Assembly (NCBI GenBank): GCA_042862465.1
Contig: JASTVH010000001.1
Span: forward strand, 434,001 to 498,000
Length of the DNA stretch: 64,000 nucleotides
Origin: JASTVH01 sp042862465
GTDB taxonomy: Bacteria; Pseudomonadota; Gammaproteobacteria; Pseudomonadales; Oleiphilaceae
Direction: 5' to 3'
In this document: piece after piece, positions 61,650 through 64,000 of the stretch
Numbering within the stretch: the stretch's first letter is position 1
Layout: the number at the start of each line of letters is the position of its first letter
Translations under genes and position numbers: made by a program
Notes under the pieces: model-generated
Seen by the model: only the letters and a program-made list of their open reading frames with translations
The model's database searches: none
Told to the model about the DNA's origin: nothing

Positions 61650-62612
61650 TCAAATCACGGCCCAGTGGAAAGACTGGGAAGACAGCACAGCGACAATCAG
61701 CGTCACGTACCCCAAGAGGGTGGCGATGCCGACCGCGGCTTCATTCTTTTCACGGCCTTCCGCGGACGGGGCGCGGCGAAAGGCCAGGAGGGTCTTGAGG
61801 GCCAGGCCAAGCACGGCCAGAAGCACCAGCCCCGCGATACCGAACACCGTGAGCGAGCCGGTGAGCGCCCAGACCAGGTAGGCCTGTAGTCCTGTCATGG
61901 CCAGGACTAGCAGGGAGATATAGGTGATCGCCCGCTTGAGGCCGAAGATGCGGGCATAGGAGTCGACCGTGTCCCGTTCTTCCTCGGGCCCCCAGGTCTT
62001 GCGGGTGATCTCGAAGGCAAAGCCGCTGATCAGGGCGAGGGCGCTGAGGCCAATGAGCGGGCCGTTCCACTGGGCGCCGGGAGCGGCCAGTTGCGCGAAC
62101 CAGAACACGATGAACGGCATGATCGCCATGTGGGAGATGGCGTACAGCGGCAGGCGCTGCTCCAGCCATTCACCGCAGAAGAATTCCTTGCCCATCAGGC
62201 CGAGCCACACCAGCAGGGCGATCCACGCCGTGGTGACGGCACCGAAGCCCCCGTCCAGGCCCACCGCCACCAGCCCCTGTACCAGAAGCGCGACCGCGGC
62301 CACGGCTTTCAGGTGGCCCAGGGTGATGCGGCCGCTTTGCAGAACGCGGTGAGGGTGGTTGTGCAGGTCTTTCTCGTAGTCCTTGTGCTCGTCGAAGATG
62401 CGGATGAGCAAAAAGAAGCTCCAGGCGAGGAAACAGCCACCGAGATCAAAGAGCGAGAGGTGAAGATCCACACCTTCCTGTGAGGCGCGCGTCAGCACCG
62501 CCACCGTGAGGTAGAGAATGAAAAAGAGAACCGCGTTCTTCCAGGGGAACCGCTCGTCAATCCAGTCCGTGAAGCGGGACAGCCAGGGGGAGGAAACTGC
62601 TTGGGTCGCCAA
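61650..62612 (-). CDS. UbiA-family prenyltransferase
   Basis: A 320-residue membrane protein with about eight to nine helices. The two Asp-rich motifs of the UbiA superfamily are present in modified form: IRIFDEHKDYEKDLHNHPHR and EEERDTVDSYARIFG. The family prenylates aromatic rings or, in archaea, geranylgeranylglyceryl phosphate. I prefer TTG 62610-62612, which has AGGAG eight bases upstream, over ATG 62678. First gene of the operon; the HMG-CoA reductase fusion starts 30 bases after its end. Confidence 0.87.
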   Translation of the reverse strand: MATQAVSSPWLSRFTDWIDERFPWKNAVLFFILYLTVAVLTRASQEGVDLHLSLFDLGGCFLAWSFFLLIRIFDEHKDYEKDLHNHPHRVLQSGRITLGHLKAVAAVALLVQGLVAVGLDGGFGAVTTAWIALLVWLGLMGKEFFCGEWLEQRLPLYAISHMAIMPFIVFWFAQLAAPGAQWNGPLIGLSALALISGFAFEITRKTWGPEEERDTVDSYARIFGLKRAITYISLLVLAMTGLQAYLVWALTGSLTVFGIAGLVLLAVLGLALKTLLAFRRAPSAEGREKNEAAVGIATLLGYVTLIVAVLSSQSFHWAVI

Positions 62613-62918
62613 CGTTACTTCTCCTATAACGACATCGGGCGAATGCAGAGCGTCTTGTGACACCCTTCGGAACAACATACATTGCCTTCCAGAAAAGGTA
62701 GTCAGTGACGACGCATCGGTTTGTTACTTTGGTGTTACTTGTGTAACAACTGGTAACATTGTACCAATTTAAAATAGAATGGCACCCGCTCCACGGTGCT
62801 TTTTGGCACAAATTTACATAAATTGACCTTTGTTACGAATTGAAACAGATATACTGGTGGCTCTTTTGCCCTCCGGGGACAAAACTGCCTGTTACGTGAT
62901 CAGCTACCCAGGTTCTCC
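62613..62918. promoter_or_regulatory. Divergent promoter region between the lipid operon and the exporter
   Basis: 306 bases without a gene if UbiA starts at 62612. AT-rich, with the GTTAC/GTAAC array listed separately. A TATACT box lies at about 62851, but no well-spaced -35 could be fixed. Confidence 0.4.
62723..62757. promoter_or_regulatory. GTTAC/GTAAC operator-like array
   Basis: Four half-sites: GTTAC 62723, GTTAC 62734, GTAAC 62743, GTAAC 62753 (start positions). The inner pair forms GTTAC-N4-GTAAC, and the outer pair encloses it symmetrically. Position between the divergent operons suits a shared regulator. Confidence 0.55.
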
Positions 62919-64000
62919 ATGACGTCCCGAATTCCCGAAGTGTCTCTCCGGCATCCCCTTATTACCCTGCTGCTTTGCGGTCTCGTGCTCGGTGCCTTGT
63001 CACCGCTGCTGGAACGGCTGTGGATGACCATCGATTACAAGGTCTATTTCGACGACAGCGACAAACAGCTCCAGGCCATGGAGGAGCTGGAAAGCACCTT
63101 TATTGACGACAACACCCTGTTCGTCATGGTGGCGCCGGAGAGGGGGAGCGTGTTCGAGCCGCGCATCCTCAAGCTGATCGACAGCCTGACCGAAGCCAGC
63201 TGGCAGATTCCCTACACGCTGCGGGTCGACTCCCTGACCAACTACCAGTTCAGCCGCGCCGAAGACGATGTGCTGACGGTCTTTTCCCTGTTCGGCAAGC
63301 CGGACACGCTGACGCCGGAACAAATCGAACGTCGCAAGGGGGAGGCGCTGGACGATCCGGCGATCGCCGGCACGCTGGTTTCCGATGACGGCCGGGTGGC
63401 GGCCGTGGCCCTCAAGCTCAACATTCCCGACAACCCCGTGAAGGAGACGCCGGAAGTGGCTGATGCCATGCGGGCGGAGCTGGACAAGCTGCGCCAGGCG
63501 TATCCGGACGTACGGTTCTATCTCAACGGCACCATCATGGCGGACCAGTCCTTCGCCGACGCCATCGAGCGGGACAGCCAGTTCCTGACGCCCCTCAGTT
63601 ACCTGCTGATTTTTGGCCTGATTGCGGTGCTGCTGCGCAGCGTCTGGGCCATGGTGATTACCTTGCTGGTGATCCTTGGTTCAGCCGTGGCGGCGTTCGC
63701 CCTGAAAACCCTGTTCAATCCAGCCATCAGCACGGCGACGGTGGTGGCGCCCAGCGTGATCATGATCGTTTCCGTGGCGGACAGCATGCACCTGTTTGCG
63801 ACCCTGTTTCAGCGCATGCGGGAAGGGGCGGACAAAGTCTCCGCCATGGCCGACAGCCTGGCGCTCAATTACAAGCCGGTGATCCTGACCAGCCTGACCA
63901 CGGCCGTCGGGTTCCTGGGGCTCAATTTCAGTGAATCACCGCCGTTGCGGGATATGGGGAACACCGTGGCGATTGGCACCGTGGCGGCCATGATCCTGTC
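62919..64000 (+). CDS. MMPL/RND-superfamily exporter, partial
   Basis: An open frame from ATG 62919 (MTSRIPEVSLRHPLITLLLC) runs off the window at 360 residues. TM1 (HPLITLLLCGLVLGALSPLL) is followed by a periplasmic porter loop (~40-230), then TM2-TM5 (LTPLSYLLIFGLIAVLLRSV; STATVVAPSVIMIVSVADSM). The layout is the first half of an MMPL/HpnN-type lipid exporter. It is divergent from the lipid operon, so export of that product is a natural hypothesis. Confidence 0.88.
   Translation, partial: MTSRIPEVSLRHPLITLLLCGLVLGALSPLLERLWMTIDYKVYFDDSDKQLQAMEELESTFIDDNTLFVMVAPERGSVFEPRILKLIDSLTEASWQIPYTLRVDSLTNYQFSRAEDDVLTVFSLFGKPDTLTPEQIERRKGEALDDPAIAGTLVSDDGRVAAVALKLNIPDNPVKETPEVADAMRAELDKLRQAYPDVRFYLNGTIMADQSFADAIERDSQFLTPLSYLLIFGLIAVLLRSVWAMVITLLVILGSAVAAFALKTLFNPAISTATVVAPSVIMIVSVADSMHLFATLFQRMREGADKVSAMADSLALNYKPVILTSLTTAVGFLGLNFSESPPLRDMGNTVAIGTVAAMIL

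Noticed and set aside
61650..62678. Confirmed archaeal ether-lipid pathway
   Set aside because: GGGP synthase, geranylgeranyl reductase and the rest of the mevalonate route are not visible, so only a hypothesis is kept.

Overview
The window looks like part of the chromosome of a GC-rich marine-type gammaproteobacterium near Marinobacter/Hahella/Pseudomonadales. This rests on an MvaT-family H-NS analogue, the gacA(uvrY)-uvrC-pgsA block with tRNA-Gly(GCC) and tRNA-Cys(GCA) nearby, and many CDP-lipid, RND and GGDEF genes. The genus cannot be fixed from sequence reading alone. Start codons below were chosen from Shine-Dalgarno sequences, signal peptides and overlaps, and often differ from the longest open frame.

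Layout. 1-2.9 kb: right end of an integrative element (AlpA-like regulator, small HTH-like protein, P4-type tyrosine integrase). 2.9-4.3 kb: mvaT with its own terminator, then apbE. 4.4-25.3 kb: one large envelope locus in two divergent halves. Leftward run three exported redox-type proteins (CXXCH protein, LamG lipoprotein with two CXXCH modules, Tat-exported DUF1501-like protein). Rightward run a 900-residue HzsA-like lipoprotein, outer-membrane barrels, TlpA, DUF4266, DUF3570, three TPR proteins, a TolQ/ExbB-like channel, two ExbD/TolR-like proteins and an AgmX/TonB-like protein. The rightward half resembles the core of the Agl-Glt trans-envelope machine. 25.4-29.7 kb: RND efflux pair. 30.1-33.2 kb: gacA-uvrC-pgsA. 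33.4-37.1 kb: PepSY, cytochrome b561, GtrA, GT2 and ArnT/PMT-like genes. 37.2-37.5 kb: two tRNA genes. 37.6-43.9 kb: a Wadjet (JetABCD) plasmid-defence operon led by a PIN-domain toxin-antitoxin pair. 44.3-51.3 kb: diguanylate cyclase, PerM-like transporter, parvulin-type foldase, zinc S1/P1-PLC-fold enzyme, ChaB. 51.4-52.1 kb: DUF4396.

The most unusual system is the tightly overlapping leftward operon at 52.25-62.6 kb. It encodes a UbiA-family prenyltransferase, a fusion of HMG-CoA reductase with an APH-fold kinase, a PEP-synthase/rifampin-phosphotransferase-like dikinase, a GNAT-like protein, an acyl-adenylating (OleC-like) ligase, a CDP-alcohol phosphatidyltransferase and a CDP-archaeol-synthase-like enzyme. 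An MMPL/RND exporter is divergent. Several of these are the family types that build archaeal-style lipids, so a dedicated, undescribed lipid pathway with its own exporter is a reasonable hypothesis. The product cannot be deduced from sequence.

Other notable points are dispersed inverted-repeat elements (one of which encodes the start of the DUF3570 protein), an Asp-to-Asn change in one of the two ExbD-like proteins, and a 30-nt remnant of a second jetA-like gene upstream of the toxin-antitoxin pair.
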